A DNA stretch of 15,440 nucleotides from Balneolia bacterium (lineage in GTDB: Bacteria > Bacteroidota > Rhodothermia > Balneolales > Cyclonatronaceae). The position numbers were made by a program, and so were the translations under genes. Positions 1-7,280 of this stretch are shown here, in pieces (the first letter of the stretch is position 1; each line of letters starts with the position of its first letter). The DNA lies in NCBI GenBank assembly GCA_003566395.1, contig PXDL01000037.1, positions 1-15,440 on the forward strand, written 5' to 3'. Under the pieces are notes generated by a model, which saw nothing but the letters and a program-made list of their open reading frames with translations, was not told the origin of the DNA and made no database searches.

Positions 1-167
1 GTATTTGTGAACTTCCCGACGGCGTTGAGATGGTTATGCCGGGCGACAATGTAGCCCTGACCGTAGAGCTGATTCAGCCGATTGCGATGGAGGATGGTCT
101 CCGTTTTGCGATCCGCGAGGGGGGCCGCACGGTAGGTGCCGGTGTTGTTTCTCAAATTCTGGACTAA
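1..167 (+). CDS. tuf: Elongation factor Tu, C-terminal fragment (partial, 5' end outside window)
   Basis: EF-Tu is the GTPase that delivers aminoacyl-tRNA to the ribosomal A site. Only the last 54 residues are here, read in the frame that begins at base 3 and ends at the TAA at 165-167. They form the end of the C-terminal beta-barrel (domain 3), including the near-invariant stretches VEMVMPGDN, IAMEDGLRFAIREGGRTVGA and the terminal GVVSQILD. The GTPase domain and the start lie upstream of the window. The gene is followed 23 nt later by a tRNA-Trp gene and then secE, the common bacterial order, so all are probably on one transcript. I see no terminator between them. Identification is secure because the EF-Tu C-terminus is among the most conserved bacterial sequences; whether the genome has a second tuf copy cannot be seen. 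Confidence 0.97.
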   Translation, partial: ICELPDGVEMVMPGDNVALTVELIQPIAMEDGLRFAIREGGRTVGAGVVSQILD

Positions 168-177
168 TTTAAGTTTT

Positions 178-270
178 GCATTAGTAGACTACGGGTGTAG
201 CTCAATTGGTAGAGTATCGGTCTCCAAAACCGGCGGTTGGGGGTTCGAGTCCCTCCACCCGTGCTAATGC
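178..270 (+). other. 7-bp helix flanking the tRNA (possible pre-tRNA processing stem)
   Basis: GCATTAG at 178-184, just upstream of the tRNA, is exactly complementary to CTAATGC at 264-270, which begins right after the discriminator base. In a precursor transcript the two could pair outside the acceptor stem, leaving a six-base 5' bulge (185-190). Such a leader-trailer helix would present the tRNA as a stem-loop on the long tuf-secE messenger and could influence RNase P and 3'-end cleavage. The complementarity is seen directly; the processing role is inferred. Confidence 0.4.
191..263 (+). tRNA. trpT: tRNA-Trp (anticodon CCA)
   Basis: A complete 73-nt cloverleaf can be folded by eye. The acceptor stem ACGGGTG (191-197) pairs with CACCCGT (256-262), with G263 as discriminator base. 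The D arm GCTC/GAGT spans 200-215. The anticodon stem TCGGT (217-221) pairs with ACCGG (229-233), with anticodon CCA at 224-226 in the loop CTCCAAA. The T arm GGGGG (239-243), loop TTCGAGT, pairs with CCCTC (251-255). CCA reads the tryptophan codon UGG, and the G discriminator is the usual bacterial tRNA-Trp identity base. The 3' CCA tail is not encoded (CTA follows) and must be added by nucleotidyltransferase. It sits between tuf and secE and is probably cut out of the polycistronic transcript. Confidence 0.97.
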
Positions 271-285
271 GGCAAACAAAATTCA

Positions 286-468
286 ATGAGTAAAATAAAA
301 TCGTTTACTGACGGCGTACGGAAAGAGTGGAATAAGATCACCTGGCCGACAGCTAAAGAACTTCAGGACAACACCACAGTCGTGGTGTTGTTTTCTATTA
401 TTCTGTCCATTTTCATTTTCTTTATAGATCAGATTTACACTAAAGCTCTGGAATTTATTTTCGGATGA
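286..468 (+). CDS. secE: Preprotein translocase subunit SecE
   Basis: SecE is the small essential subunit that clamps SecY in the SecYEG protein-export channel of the inner membrane. The 60-residue product is the short one-membrane-span form found in most bacteria, not the three-span form of E. coli. It has the typical amphipathic N-terminal helix with the family motif VRKEWNKITWPT (about residues 11-22). A single hydrophobic span of about 20 residues rich in V, L, F and I follows (about 32-53), ending near the C-terminus. The ATG start follows the tRNA by 22 nt without a clear Shine-Dalgarno sequence. The stop overlaps the nusG start in an ATGA quartet, suggesting translational coupling. The secE-nusG pairing is nearly universal and supports the call. 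Confidence 0.96.
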   Translation: MSKIKSFTDGVRKEWNKITWPTAKELQDNTTVVVLFSIILSIFIFFIDQIYTKALEFIFG

Positions 469-1028
469 TTGAGCAAAGTGACATAAACTGGTATGTGATA
501 AGATGCTTTTCCGGCCATGAGCGCAAGGTGAAGGAATATCTCCTGGAAGAAATCCGTGAGCAGAACGTCATGGATAAGGTTGAGCAGATTCTTATACCAA
601 CTGAGACTGTAATAGAAATTAAAGGCGGAAAGAAAAGACAGAAGGAAAAAAACTTTTTTCCGGGATATATCCTTTATCAGGGCATTTATGACGAATCTAT
701 GAATGATTTGGTATCAAATGCACCTTCGGTGATCGGGTTTTTGAAAGCTGGTAAAAACCAGAAGAAACCAACTCCGCTTCACGAAGAAGAAGTAAACAGG
801 ATACTCGGAAAAGTAACCCACGATAAGGAAGTCGTTGCAGGCGGCGGCCTTGTGGAAATTCCGTTCAAGAAAGGCGATTTGGTGAAAGTCACCGACGGAC
901 CTTTTAAAGACTTTGACGGAACGATCGAAGAAGTTTACCCCGAAAAGCTCAAGCTGATTGTACATGTGAGCATCTTCGGTCGAAAAACACCTGTTGAGGT
1001 TGATGTTAATCAGGTAGAGCCGGAATAA
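465..1028 (+). CDS. nusG: Transcription termination/antitermination factor NusG
   Basis: NusG binds the beta' clamp helices of RNA polymerase, raises processivity, and links polymerase to Rho or to ribosomal protein S10. The 187-residue product matches the usual length. The N-terminal NGN domain (about residues 8-115) starts with WYVIRCFSGHERKVKEYL and carries the family signature FFPGYIL (about 64-70), plus a V-x-G-F-L segment near 90. The C-terminal KOW domain (about 132-187) shows the motif GDLVKVTDGPFKDFDGTI and ends with VDVNQVEPE. The ATG at 465 overlaps the secE stop by 4 nt, so no separate ribosome binding site is needed. An 86-nt spacer with a hairpin separates it from rplK. I see no unusual insertions. 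Confidence 0.97.
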   Translation: MIEQSDINWYVIRCFSGHERKVKEYLLEEIREQNVMDKVEQILIPTETVIEIKGGKKRQKEKNFFPGYILYQGIYDESMNDLVSNAPSVIGFLKAGKNQKKPTPLHEEEVNRILGKVTHDKEVVAGGGLVEIPFKKGDLVKVTDGPFKDFDGTIEEVYPEKLKLIVHVSIFGRKTPVEVDVNQVEPE

Positions 1029-1049
1029 CATTGCTTCTCGTCTTAACAG

Positions 1050-1086
1050 GTGCTGCATGATAAATCTGGCCGGCATCATACAGCAT
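1050..1086 (+). promoter_or_regulatory. Hairpin in the nusG-rplK leader; candidate L1 autoregulatory site
   Basis: In the 86-nt gap before rplK, TGCTG (1051-1055) pairs with CAGCA (1081-1085), and ATGAT (1057-1061) pairs with ATCAT (1075-1079). A single C/A mismatch (1056/1080) separates the two helices, and the apical region at 1062-1074 is 13 nt. G1050-T1086 can add a wobble pair. No U-tract follows, so this is not an intrinsic terminator. In E. coli and others, ribosomal protein L1 represses the L11-L1 operon by binding a structured leader in exactly this position. I cannot match the loop to the L1 target confidently, so the role is inferred from location. Confidence 0.4.
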
Positions 1087-1114
1087 GTATACATAAATCG
1101 CATTATTAACACCC

Positions 1115-1546
1115 ATGGCAAAGAAAGTTGACAAAGTTATAAAACTCCAGATAAAAGGGGGGCAGGCAAACCCGGCTCCTCCGGTAGGTCCGGCACTCGG
1201 ACAGGCCGGCGTGAATATCATGGAGTTTTGCAAGGCATTTAATGCCAAAACACAGGACAAAGCCGGTACCGTTATTCCTGTGGAGATTACTGTATTCAAT
1301 GACAAGTCGTTCACATTTGTCACGAAAACGCCACCGGCTCCGGTGTTGCTGAAAAAAGCAGCTAATATCCAGAGCGGATCAGGTGAACCCAACCGCGTTA
1401 AAGTAGCTACCGTAACCCTGTCTCAATGCCGGGAAATAGCGGAAGTGAAGCTCGAAGATCTCAATGCATACGATGTTGATGCTGCCGCTGAAATGATTGC
1501 AGGTACAGCCAGAAGTATGGGAATACGGGTTGACCGCAGCAAATAA
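1115..1546 (+). CDS. rplK: Large-subunit ribosomal protein L11 (uL11)
   Basis: L11 forms the base of the L7/L12 stalk on the 50S subunit. With 23S rRNA it makes the GTPase-associated centre where elongation and release factors act and where RelA-type stringent signalling is sensed. The 143-residue length is typical (E. coli 142). The N-terminal domain shows the lysine-rich start MAKKVDKVIKLQI and the proline-rich helix motif PAPPVGPALGQAGVNIMEFC (about 21-40), the region contacted by thiopeptide antibiotics. The C-terminal rRNA-binding domain includes TPPAPVLLKKAA and the end segment AGTARSMGIRVD. The ATG at 1115 lacks an obvious Shine-Dalgarno sequence; a leader hairpin lies just upstream. 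rplA follows after 25 nt, giving the conserved L11-L1 pair. Confidence 0.97.
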   Translation: MAKKVDKVIKLQIKGGQANPAPPVGPALGQAGVNIMEFCKAFNAKTQDKAGTVIPVEITVFNDKSFTFVTKTPPAPVLLKKAANIQSGSGEPNRVKVATVTLSQCREIAEVKLEDLNAYDVDAAAEMIAGTARSMGIRVDRSK

Positions 1547-1571
1547 CAGTAATTCTTAAGCAGGATATAAA

Positions 1572-2267
1572 ATGGCCAAAAGAGGAAAAAAATATCAACA
1601 GGCTGCTTCGCTTTTAGAAGCAGGCAAAGAGTACAGCCTGGAAGAAGCCGCTGAACTTATAGGCAAAACAGCCACAACAAATTTCGACCCTTCCGTCGAT
1701 ATGGATGTGCGTCTGGGTGTGGATCCGCGTCAGGCCGATCAAATGGTACGGGGCAATGTTTCGCTTCCGCACGGAATCGGAAAAAGTGTACGTGTACTGG
1801 CACTCGTAAATCCTGCCAAGCAGGATGAAGCCCGTGAAGCCGGTGCCGACCACGTAGGCCTCGACGACTACATCGAAAAGATTGAATCAGGCTGGACCGA
1901 CATCGACGTAATTGTAGCCACTCCTGATGTGATGGGCAAACTTGGAAAGCTTGGCCGTATGCTGGGCCCGAGAGGTTTGATGCCCAACCCCAAAAGTGGA
2001 ACAGTTACTATGGATGTAGCTCAGGCTGTATCTGAAGTTAAAGCCGGTAAGATTGATTTCCGTGTTGATAAATACGGAATCCTTCACACAACAATCGGCA
2101 AAGCGAGTTTTGATGCTGACAAAATCAAGGAAAACGCTCAGGCGTTCCTGAATACGATCATCAAACTTCGTCCGTCTTCGGCTAAGGGTATTTATGTGAA
2201 AAATATTTCCATGAGTACCACTATGGGCCCAAGTATAACCATCAACCGCGCGGTTGCTCAAAAGTAA
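1572..2267 (+). CDS. rplA: Large-subunit ribosomal protein L1 (uL1)
   Basis: L1 forms the mobile stalk that guides deacylated tRNA out of the ribosomal E site. In several bacteria it also represses its own L11-L1 messenger. The product has 231 residues (E. coli 234). It begins MAKRGKKYQQA, continues with the domain I segment of the family (PSVDMDVRLGVDPRQADQ, about 40-57), and contains the central signature KLGKLGRMLGPRGLMPNPK (about 123-141) before returning to domain I and ending in ITINRAVAQK. An AGGA element 7 nt upstream of the ATG at 1572 is a plausible ribosome binding site. It lies 25 nt after rplK and 23 nt before rplJ, so the four ribosomal genes form one tight block. Nothing is anomalous. 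Confidence 0.97.
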   Translation: MAKRGKKYQQAASLLEAGKEYSLEEAAELIGKTATTNFDPSVDMDVRLGVDPRQADQMVRGNVSLPHGIGKSVRVLALVNPAKQDEAREAGADHVGLDDYIEKIESGWTDIDVIVATPDVMGKLGKLGRMLGPRGLMPNPKSGTVTMDVAQAVSEVKAGKIDFRVDKYGILHTTIGKASFDADKIKENAQAFLNTIIKLRPSSAKGIYVKNISMSTTMGPSITINRAVAQK

Positions 2268-2290
2268 CCTGAATCGAAAGAATCGAGATC

Positions 2291-2815
2291 ATGGCAACAT
2301 TAGAGAAAAAGAAAGAAACAACCCGCGAAATCGTTGAGGTTCTCCAATCCTCAGATGCAGTGTACCTGACTGAGTATAACGGGATGACGGTGGCAGACGT
2401 TAACAAGCTGCGCCAGGAGTTCAAGAAAGATGACATCACCTACCGTGTTTTCAAAAATACGCTCGTTAAGCGGGCTATGGATGAAGTAGGCGGGTATGAT
2501 AAAGTTTACGATCATCTTGAAAACCAGACCGCTTACGCCTTTGTAAGCGGGGATCCTTCCAGACCCGCTAAAATTCTGAAAAACTTCCTCAAAGATCATA
2601 AAAGGCCGTATTTCAAAGCTGCTTTAATTGAGGGTGTACTTTATCAGGAAAAAGACCTCGAAGCCCTGTCGGCTATGAAGTCGAAGGAAGAAGTTATTGG
2701 TGATATCATCGGATTGCTGATGGCACCGATTACCAATGTAGTAGGAGCTCTTCAGGCTCAGGGATCCAATATTGTGGGTGCGGTTAAAACCATCGCCGAC
2801 AAAGCAGAAAATTAA
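2291..2815 (+). CDS. rplJ: Large-subunit ribosomal protein L10 (uL10)
   Basis: L10 anchors the L7/L12 dimers to the 50S subunit next to L11. The 174-residue protein is of normal size. The N-terminal rRNA/L11-binding domain starts MATLEKKKETTREIVEVL and includes the typical segments YNGMTVADVNKLRQEFK and YRVFKNTLVKRAMDE (about residues 30-65). The C-terminal helical tail that carries L7/L12 dimers runs from about 135 to the end (LMAPITNVVGALQAQGSNIV...). The ATG at 2291 sits 23 nt after rplA, with only weak purine richness upstream. That gap is too short for the structured L10(L12)4-binding leader that precedes rplJ in E. coli and Bacillus, so any such autoregulation would have to use sequence inside rplA or lie elsewhere. 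Confidence 0.97.
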   Translation: MATLEKKKETTREIVEVLQSSDAVYLTEYNGMTVADVNKLRQEFKKDDITYRVFKNTLVKRAMDEVGGYDKVYDHLENQTAYAFVSGDPSRPAKILKNFLKDHKRPYFKAALIEGVLYQEKDLEALSAMKSKEEVIGDIIGLLMAPITNVVGALQAQGSNIVGAVKTIADKAEN

Positions 2816-2858
2816 TTATAGTTAAATCTAAATCCATACAACAACCGGAGTTAAAATA

Positions 2859-3236
2859 ATGGCTGACGTTAAATCATTAGCAGAACAATTAGTCAACCTC
2901 ACCATCAAAGAAGCCAACGATCTGGCCACTGTACTTGAAGAAGAGTATGGCATTAAGCCTGCCGCTGCTGCCGTAGCTGTAGCAGGCGGTGCAGGTGCAG
3001 GCGAAGCCGCTGCTGAAGAAGAGCAGACTGAATTCACCGTTGTGCTGAAAGAAGCCGGCGCCAAGAAAATCGGTGTCATTAAAGAAGTACGTGCAATTAC
3101 TGGTCTTGGCCTCAAAGAAGCCAAAGAATTAGTTGACGGCGCCCCTGGTAACATCAAAGAAGGTGTTTCCAAAGAAGAAGCTGAGGAACTCAAAACCAAG
3201 CTTGAAGAAGCCGGTGCTACTGTAGAATTAAAATAA
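2859..3236 (+). CDS. rplL: Ribosomal protein L7/L12 (bL12)
   Basis: L7/L12 is the multicopy stalk protein that recruits and stimulates translational GTPases. The 125-residue product has the normal three-part design. The N-terminal dimerisation/L10-binding helices (about 1-33) include LAEQLVNLTIKEANDLATVL. A flexible Ala/Gly-rich hinge (about 34-52) follows. The C-terminal globular domain (about 56-125) carries the factor-binding signature KKIGVIKEVRAITGLGLKEAKELVD. The ATG at 2859 is preceded by CGGAG with suitable spacing. The gene is the last of the ribosomal block and is followed by a 162-nt spacer with two strong hairpins, consistent with the need for several L12 copies per ribosome but fewer polymerase molecules. 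Confidence 0.97.
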   Translation: MADVKSLAEQLVNLTIKEANDLATVLEEEYGIKPAAAAVAVAGGAGAGEAAAEEEQTEFTVVLKEAGAKKIGVIKEVRAITGLGLKEAKELVDGAPGNIKEGVSKEEAEELKTKLEEAGATVELK

Positions 3237-3262
3237 TTATTCTACATAACGTTACCTGTTTG

Positions 3263-3301
3263 ACCAATAGCCAATCCCGTTTTGGGGACTTGGCTATTGG
3301 T
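3263..3301 (+). promoter_or_regulatory. Strong RNA hairpin 1 in the rplL-rpoB spacer (possible RNase processing site)
   Basis: ACCAATAGCCAA (3263-3274) pairs perfectly over 12 bp with TTGGCTATTGGT (3290-3301). Inside, TCCC (3275-3278) pairs with GGGA (3285-3288) around a GTTTTG loop, with C3289 bulged, giving about 16 pairs. It is followed by TGTCTGAATA rather than a U-run, so it should not terminate on its own. A long double-stranded stem at this position in E. coli is an RNase III cleavage site, and this one may likewise be cut to separate the rplL and rpoB messengers. Confidence 0.7.
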
Positions 3302-3309
3302 GTCTGAAT

Positions 3310-3359
3310 AATACATGCTCATCCGCCCCGGTGAGGGGCGCCGATGAGGATGTATTTTT
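3310..3359 (+). terminator. Intrinsic terminator/attenuator between rplL and rpoB
   Basis: AATACAT-type arms ATACAT (3311-3316) and ATGTAT (3350-3355) pair. Inside them CTCATC (3318-3323) pairs with GATGAG (3343-3348) and GCCCC (3325-3329) with GGGGC (3335-3339), closing a GGTGA loop, with a G/G mismatch and a small C versus GCC internal loop. TTTTT at 3355-3359 follows directly, the hallmark of a Rho-independent terminator. Because rpoB has no evident promoter of its own downstream, this is probably a partial terminator (attenuator) that lowers polymerase-subunit expression relative to the ribosomal proteins, as known for the rplL-rpoB gap in E. coli. Confidence 0.75.
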
Positions 3360-3388
3360 ACGTTTTATTTATACCCATCATCTAATTG

Positions 3389-3401
3389 TGAGGTATCCTT
3401 G
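3389..3401 (+). promoter_or_regulatory. Ribosome binding site and TTG start of rpoB
   Basis: TGAGGT at 3389-3394 lies four bases before the TTG at 3399-3401. No ATG or GTG in this frame occurs nearby, and the reading after TTG (STETKILPFSNRISFAK) matches the usual beginning of FCB-group beta subunits. The Shine-Dalgarno match therefore decides a TTG start, although the spacing is on the short side. Confidence 0.7.
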
Positions 3402-6400
3402 AGTACAGAGACCAAAATCCTTCCCTTCTCGAATCGTATTTCTTTCGCGAAAACAAAAAAGGTCCTCGACTACCCGGATTTTCTTGAAATTCAGAACGAA
3501 TCGTTCTACCGGTTTACCCAATGGGATGTAGCTCCCGAAGATCGCGAGGAAATCGGCCTGCAGCGAATCTTTAACGAGCATTTCCCCATCACTAATTCCA
3601 GAGAGCAGAATATCCTGGAATTTCTTTACTATTCGATCGACACCCCTAAATACAATATTCAGGAATGTGTCGACCGCGGGCTTACCTACTCCATCCCTCT
3701 GAAAGCTAAACTCAGGCTGTCGGCTATCGACCAGACCGATGAAGCCTCTGAGACGATAGAGCAGGAAGTTTTTCTCGGCGAACTTCCCTGGATGACCGAG
3801 CGGGGTACATTCGTGATTAACGGTGCCGAGCGTGTTATCGTTAGCCAGCTTCACCGTTCACCGGGCGTATTCTTCGGAATGTCTATGCACCCGAACGGAA
3901 CACAGCTCTACTCGGCACGAATTATCCCATTTAAAGGTTCGTGGATTGAATTCACAACCGATATTCGCGATGTGCTCTGGGCTTACATCGACCGTAAGAA
4001 AAAGCTTCCGTTGACCACGCTTCTGCGCGCTCTTGGATTTTCCACTGATTTCGACATCCTTACTATTTTCGATTTGTCGGAAGAAGTAAGCATCAAAACT
4101 AAAAAGGCTTTTTCCGATGTTGTGGGCCGCCGTCTTGCAACCGATATCGTTAAGGAAGAAGTTCAGGAAGTTGTTGATGATGAAACGGGCGAAGTTATTG
4201 AAGCAACCAATCGCGTTGTAGTTCTGGCTCGGGAACACGAAATTACCGATGAAGATTACAGCACCTTTAAAGAGCTTGGTCAGAAAAGCGTTTATGTGCT
4301 GAAAATCAGCCAGGAAGACGCCGACCGTTCGGTTATTATCAATACGCTCCGCAAAGATACCAGCCATGATCAGGAAAGTGCGCTTGCAGAAGTGTACCGC
4401 CAGATACGGACCGGAGAAATGCCGGATATCGAAACAGGAAAAGCAGTTATTGAACGACTTTTCTTCAGCGATAAGAAATATGATCTTGGTGAAGTAGGTC
4501 GCTATCGCCTAAACAAACGCCTTCGCATAGATGAATCTCTGGACATCAGGGTTCTTACGATCAACGATATCGTATCCATTATCAAGGAACTGATTCGTCT
4601 TAAGAACATGAAATCGGTGGTAGATGACATCGATCACCTGAGCAACCGTCGGGTGCGTACGGTAGGCGAACAGCTTGCCCAGCAGTTCGGGCTTGGTCTC
4701 GCCCGAATGGCACGTACCATTCGTGAGCGCATGAATTCACGCGATGCGGAACAGTTCACCCCACAGGATTTGGTGAATGCCCGTACCATTTCAAGCGTGA
4801 TAAATACCTTTTTCGGTACCAATCAGCTTTCTCAGTTTATGGACCAGACCAACCCCCTGGCCGAACTGACACACAAACGCCGTATGTCTGCTCTGGGTCC
4901 GGGCGGACTTACCCGCGAGCGTGCAGGATTTGAGGTTCGTGACGTCCACTATACGCATTACGGCCGTCTCTGCCCGATTGAAACTCCTGAAGGACCGAAT
5001 ATCGGTCTGATTTCATCGCTGTGCGTACACGCAAAAGTGAATGACTTCGGGTTTATAGAAACGCCTTATCGTCCTGTTAAGGATGGCAAAGTTACCGATA
5101 AAGTAGAGTATTTGGCCGCTGAGCAGGAAGACGAAACAATTATTGCTCAGGCAAACGCAGTTCTTACCGATAAGTCCGAGTTTGCCAACGAGCTGATCTT
5201 TTCACGCTTCCGCGACAGTAACGTAGGTCTTGCGCGTCCCGAGCAAATAGAATATATGGACGTGGCTCCGAACCAGATTACTTCTGTTGCCGCTTCCATG
5301 ATTCCGTTTATCGAGCATGATGATGCCAACCGTGCACTTATGGGATCGAACATGCAGCGCCAGGGAGTACCTCTCTTGCGCCCCGAAAAACCTATTGTAG
5401 GTACGGGTATGGAATACCGTGCAGCCAAAGATTCCCGTTCCATTATTTGTGCAGAAGGGAAGGGCGAGGTGGTTTACGTATCGGCTACGAAAATCAAAAT
5501 AAAGTATCACCGCAGCGAGCAGGAAAATCTGGCGTTTTTCGATGACAGTCTGGTTACCTACGACCTGATGAAATTCGAGCGGACGAATCAGGATACCTGC
5601 GCCAATCAGCGTCCTATTGTTAAAGTAGGCGACAAGGTTGTGGCAGGTGATCCAATCGCCGACGGATGCGCTACCAACGACGGTGAGCTCGCTCTCGGTC
5701 GTAACCTGCTTGTGGCATTTATGCCGTGGCGTGGTTACAATTTCGAGGATGCCATTGTGGTAAGTGAGCGCGTGGTCTCGGATGATATTTACACATCCAT
5801 CCACATTTCCGAGTTTGAACAGCAGGTTCGTGATACCAAGCGTGGTGAAGAAGAACTTACCCGTGAAATACCGAACGTGAGTGACGAAGCAACCCGCAAC
5901 CTCGACGAAAGCGGGGTGATTCGCGAAGGTGCCAAAATCAAGCACGGCGATATTATTGTCGGTAAAATTACCCCCAAAGGGGAAAGCGACCCGACTCCCG
6001 AAGAAAAACTTCTTCGCGCCATTTTTGGTGACAAAGCCGGTGACGTTAAAGACGCATCCCTCAAAACACCTCCCGGCGTTTCCGGTGTCGTAATCGGCAC
6101 CAAACTCTTCAGCCGTAAAAAAGACGAACAACTTTCCCGCAAAGAGGAAAAAGATCTTGTTGAGCAGGAAAACCAAAAGTTGGGCGATAAAGTCGCAAAA
6201 CTGAATGCTGAATGGTCGGGCAGAATGTACCGCTTGCTCAAAGACAAAACCTCACCGGGCATTGTAGATATGCTTGGAGTGGAAATAATTCCAAAAGGTG
6301 ATAAGTACCGCAAGCAAATGTTTGATGATCTTCCGGAACCGCTGCGTGTGAAAGCACGTCAGCAGTGGTGTCAGGATGATGAAGTCAATAAGCTTGTGGA

Positions 6401-7229
6401 AGTTCTTTTCCGCAATTATACCCTGATTCGCCGTCGCTATGAGTCTGAGTCTAAGCGAAATAAATATCAGATTCAGGTTGGCGACGAACTGCCGCCGGGA
6501 ATTGTGAAGAAAGCCAAAGTCTATGTGGCTAAAAAACGCAAGCTTCAGGTAGGTGACAAGATGGCCGGCCGCCACGGTAACAAAGGTGTGGTCGCCAAAG
6601 TTGTACCCGTTGAAGATATGCCGTTCCTCGAAGACGGAACCCCGGTAGATATCGTCCTTAACCCGCTGGGCGTACCTTCGCGTATGAACCTGGGTCAGAT
6701 TTACGAGACGATTCTCGCATGGGCGGGCCAAAAGCTCGGCGTAACGTTTGCAACGCCAATTTTCGACGGTGCAAGTTACGACGATGTGCAAGGATGGCTT
6801 AAAAAAGCCGGCTTGCCCGAAGACGGCCGGACCTTTCTTTACGACGGCCGTTCAGGCGAACGCTTCGCCCAGCAAACCACGGTCGGAATCATGTATATGA
6901 TGAAACTGAACCACCTTGTTCAGGATAAGATGCACTCTCGTTCCATCGGTCCGTACTCTCTTATTACGCAGCAACCGCTCGGCGGTAAAGCGCAGTTCGG
7001 AGGTCAGCGACTTGGTGAAATGGAGGTTTGGGCGCTTTATGCCTACGGTGCCGCCAACATCCTCAAAGAGATGCTGACGGTGAAAAGTGACGACGTTAAA
7101 GGACGTTCCAAAGTGTATGAAGCCATTGTTAAAGGTGAAAACCTGCCCGACGGAAATACACCGGAATCTTTCAACGTGCTGCTTAAAGAGCTTCAGGGCC
7201 TTGGCCTGGAAGTAAGCATCGAACAGTAA
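3399..7229 (+). CDS. rpoB: DNA-directed RNA polymerase subunit beta
   Basis: The beta subunit forms one pincer of RNA polymerase and, with beta', the catalytic site. The 1276-residue product is full length for this lineage and starts at TTG. The rifampicin-binding region lies at residues 471-504 (FFGTNQLSQFMDQ through RRMSALGPGGL). The residues equivalent to E. coli Q513, D516, H526, R529, S531 and L533 are Q479, D482, H492, R495, S497 and L499, all the drug-sensitive type. The fork loop/active-site stretch GRLCPIETPEGPNIGLISSL follows. The nucleotide-contacting lysines sit in KMAGRHGNKG (K1054 and K1062). The C-terminal clamp anchor GGKAQFGGQRLGEMEVWALYAYGAA is intact. rpoC follows after 63 nt. 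No frameshift or intein is present. Confidence 0.98.
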   Translation: MSTETKILPFSNRISFAKTKKVLDYPDFLEIQNESFYRFTQWDVAPEDREEIGLQRIFNEHFPITNSREQNILEFLYYSIDTPKYNIQECVDRGLTYSIPLKAKLRLSAIDQTDEASETIEQEVFLGELPWMTERGTFVINGAERVIVSQLHRSPGVFFGMSMHPNGTQLYSARIIPFKGSWIEFTTDIRDVLWAYIDRKKKLPLTTLLRALGFSTDFDILTIFDLSEEVSIKTKKAFSDVVGRRLATDIVKEEVQEVVDDETGEVIEATNRVVVLAREHEITDEDYSTFKELGQKSVYVLKISQEDADRSVIINTLRKDTSHDQESALAEVYRQIRTGEMPDIETGKAVIERLFFSDKKYDLGEVGRYRLNKRLRIDESLDIRVLTINDIVSIIKELIRLKNMKSVVDDIDHLSNRRVRTVGEQLAQQFGLGLARMARTIRERMNSRDAEQFTPQDLVNARTISSVINTFFGTNQLSQFMDQTNPLAELTHKRRMSALGPGGLTRERAGFEVRDVHYTHYGRLCPIETPEGPNIGLISSLCVHAKVNDFGFIETPYRPVKDGKVTDKVEYLAAEQEDETIIAQANAVLTDKSEFANELIFSRFRDSNVGLARPEQIEYMDVAPNQITSVAASMIPFIEHDDANRALMGSNMQRQGVPLLRPEKPIVGTGMEYRAAKDSRSIICAEGKGEVVYVSATKIKIKYHRSEQENLAFFDDSLVTYDLMKFERTNQDTCANQRPIVKVGDKVVAGDPIADGCATNDGELALGRNLLVAFMPWRGYNFEDAIVVSERVVSDDIYTSIHISEFEQQVRDTKRGEEELTREIPNVSDEATRNLDESGVIREGAKIKHGDIIVGKITPKGESDPTPEEKLLRAIFGDKAGDVKDASLKTPPGVSGVVIGTKLFSRKKDEQLSRKEEKDLVEQENQKLGDKVAKLNAEWSGRMYRLLKDKTSPGIVDMLGVEIIPKGDKYRKQMFDDLPEPLRVKARQQWCQDDEVNKLVEVLFRNYTLIRRRYESESKRNKYQIQVGDELPPGIVKKAKVYVAKKRKLQVGDKMAGRHGNKGVVAKVVPVEDMPFLEDGTPVDIVLNPLGVPSRMNLGQIYETILAWAGQKLGVTFATPIFDGASYDDVQGWLKKAGLPEDGRTFLYDGRSGERFAQQTTVGIMYMMKLNHLVQDKMHSRSIGPYSLITQQPLGGKAQFGGQRLGEMEVWALYAYGAANILKEMLTVKSDDVKGRSKVYEAIVKGENLPDGNTPESFNVLLKELQGLGLEVSIEQ

Positions 7230-7280
7230 ACCTCACAGGCCAATGCTGAACAACCGAGTTTTTAACGAATCACAAATTAC

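Noticed and set aside
471..504. Possible rifampicin-resistance substitutions in RpoB (coordinates are residue numbers): T484 and M496 differ from E. coli N518 and I530
   Set aside because: Thr at the first position is usual in the FCB group and the second position tolerates hydrophobic residues; all principal drug-contact residues are of the sensitive type.
1031..1063. Possible promoter for rplK (TTGCTT ... TGATAA)
   Set aside because: The spacing is 21 bp and the -10-like element lies inside the hairpin arm; there is no convincing promoter.
1006..1392. 128-codon - strand frame across the nusG-rplK spacer
   Set aside because: It is antisense to rplK and to the leader hairpin, with no Shine-Dalgarno sequence or family resemblance.
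5202..6176. Long open frame (324 codons) on the - strand inside rpoB
   Set aside because: It is fully antisense to highly conserved rpoB sequence, has a composition typical of a shadow frame, and resembles no protein family I recognise.
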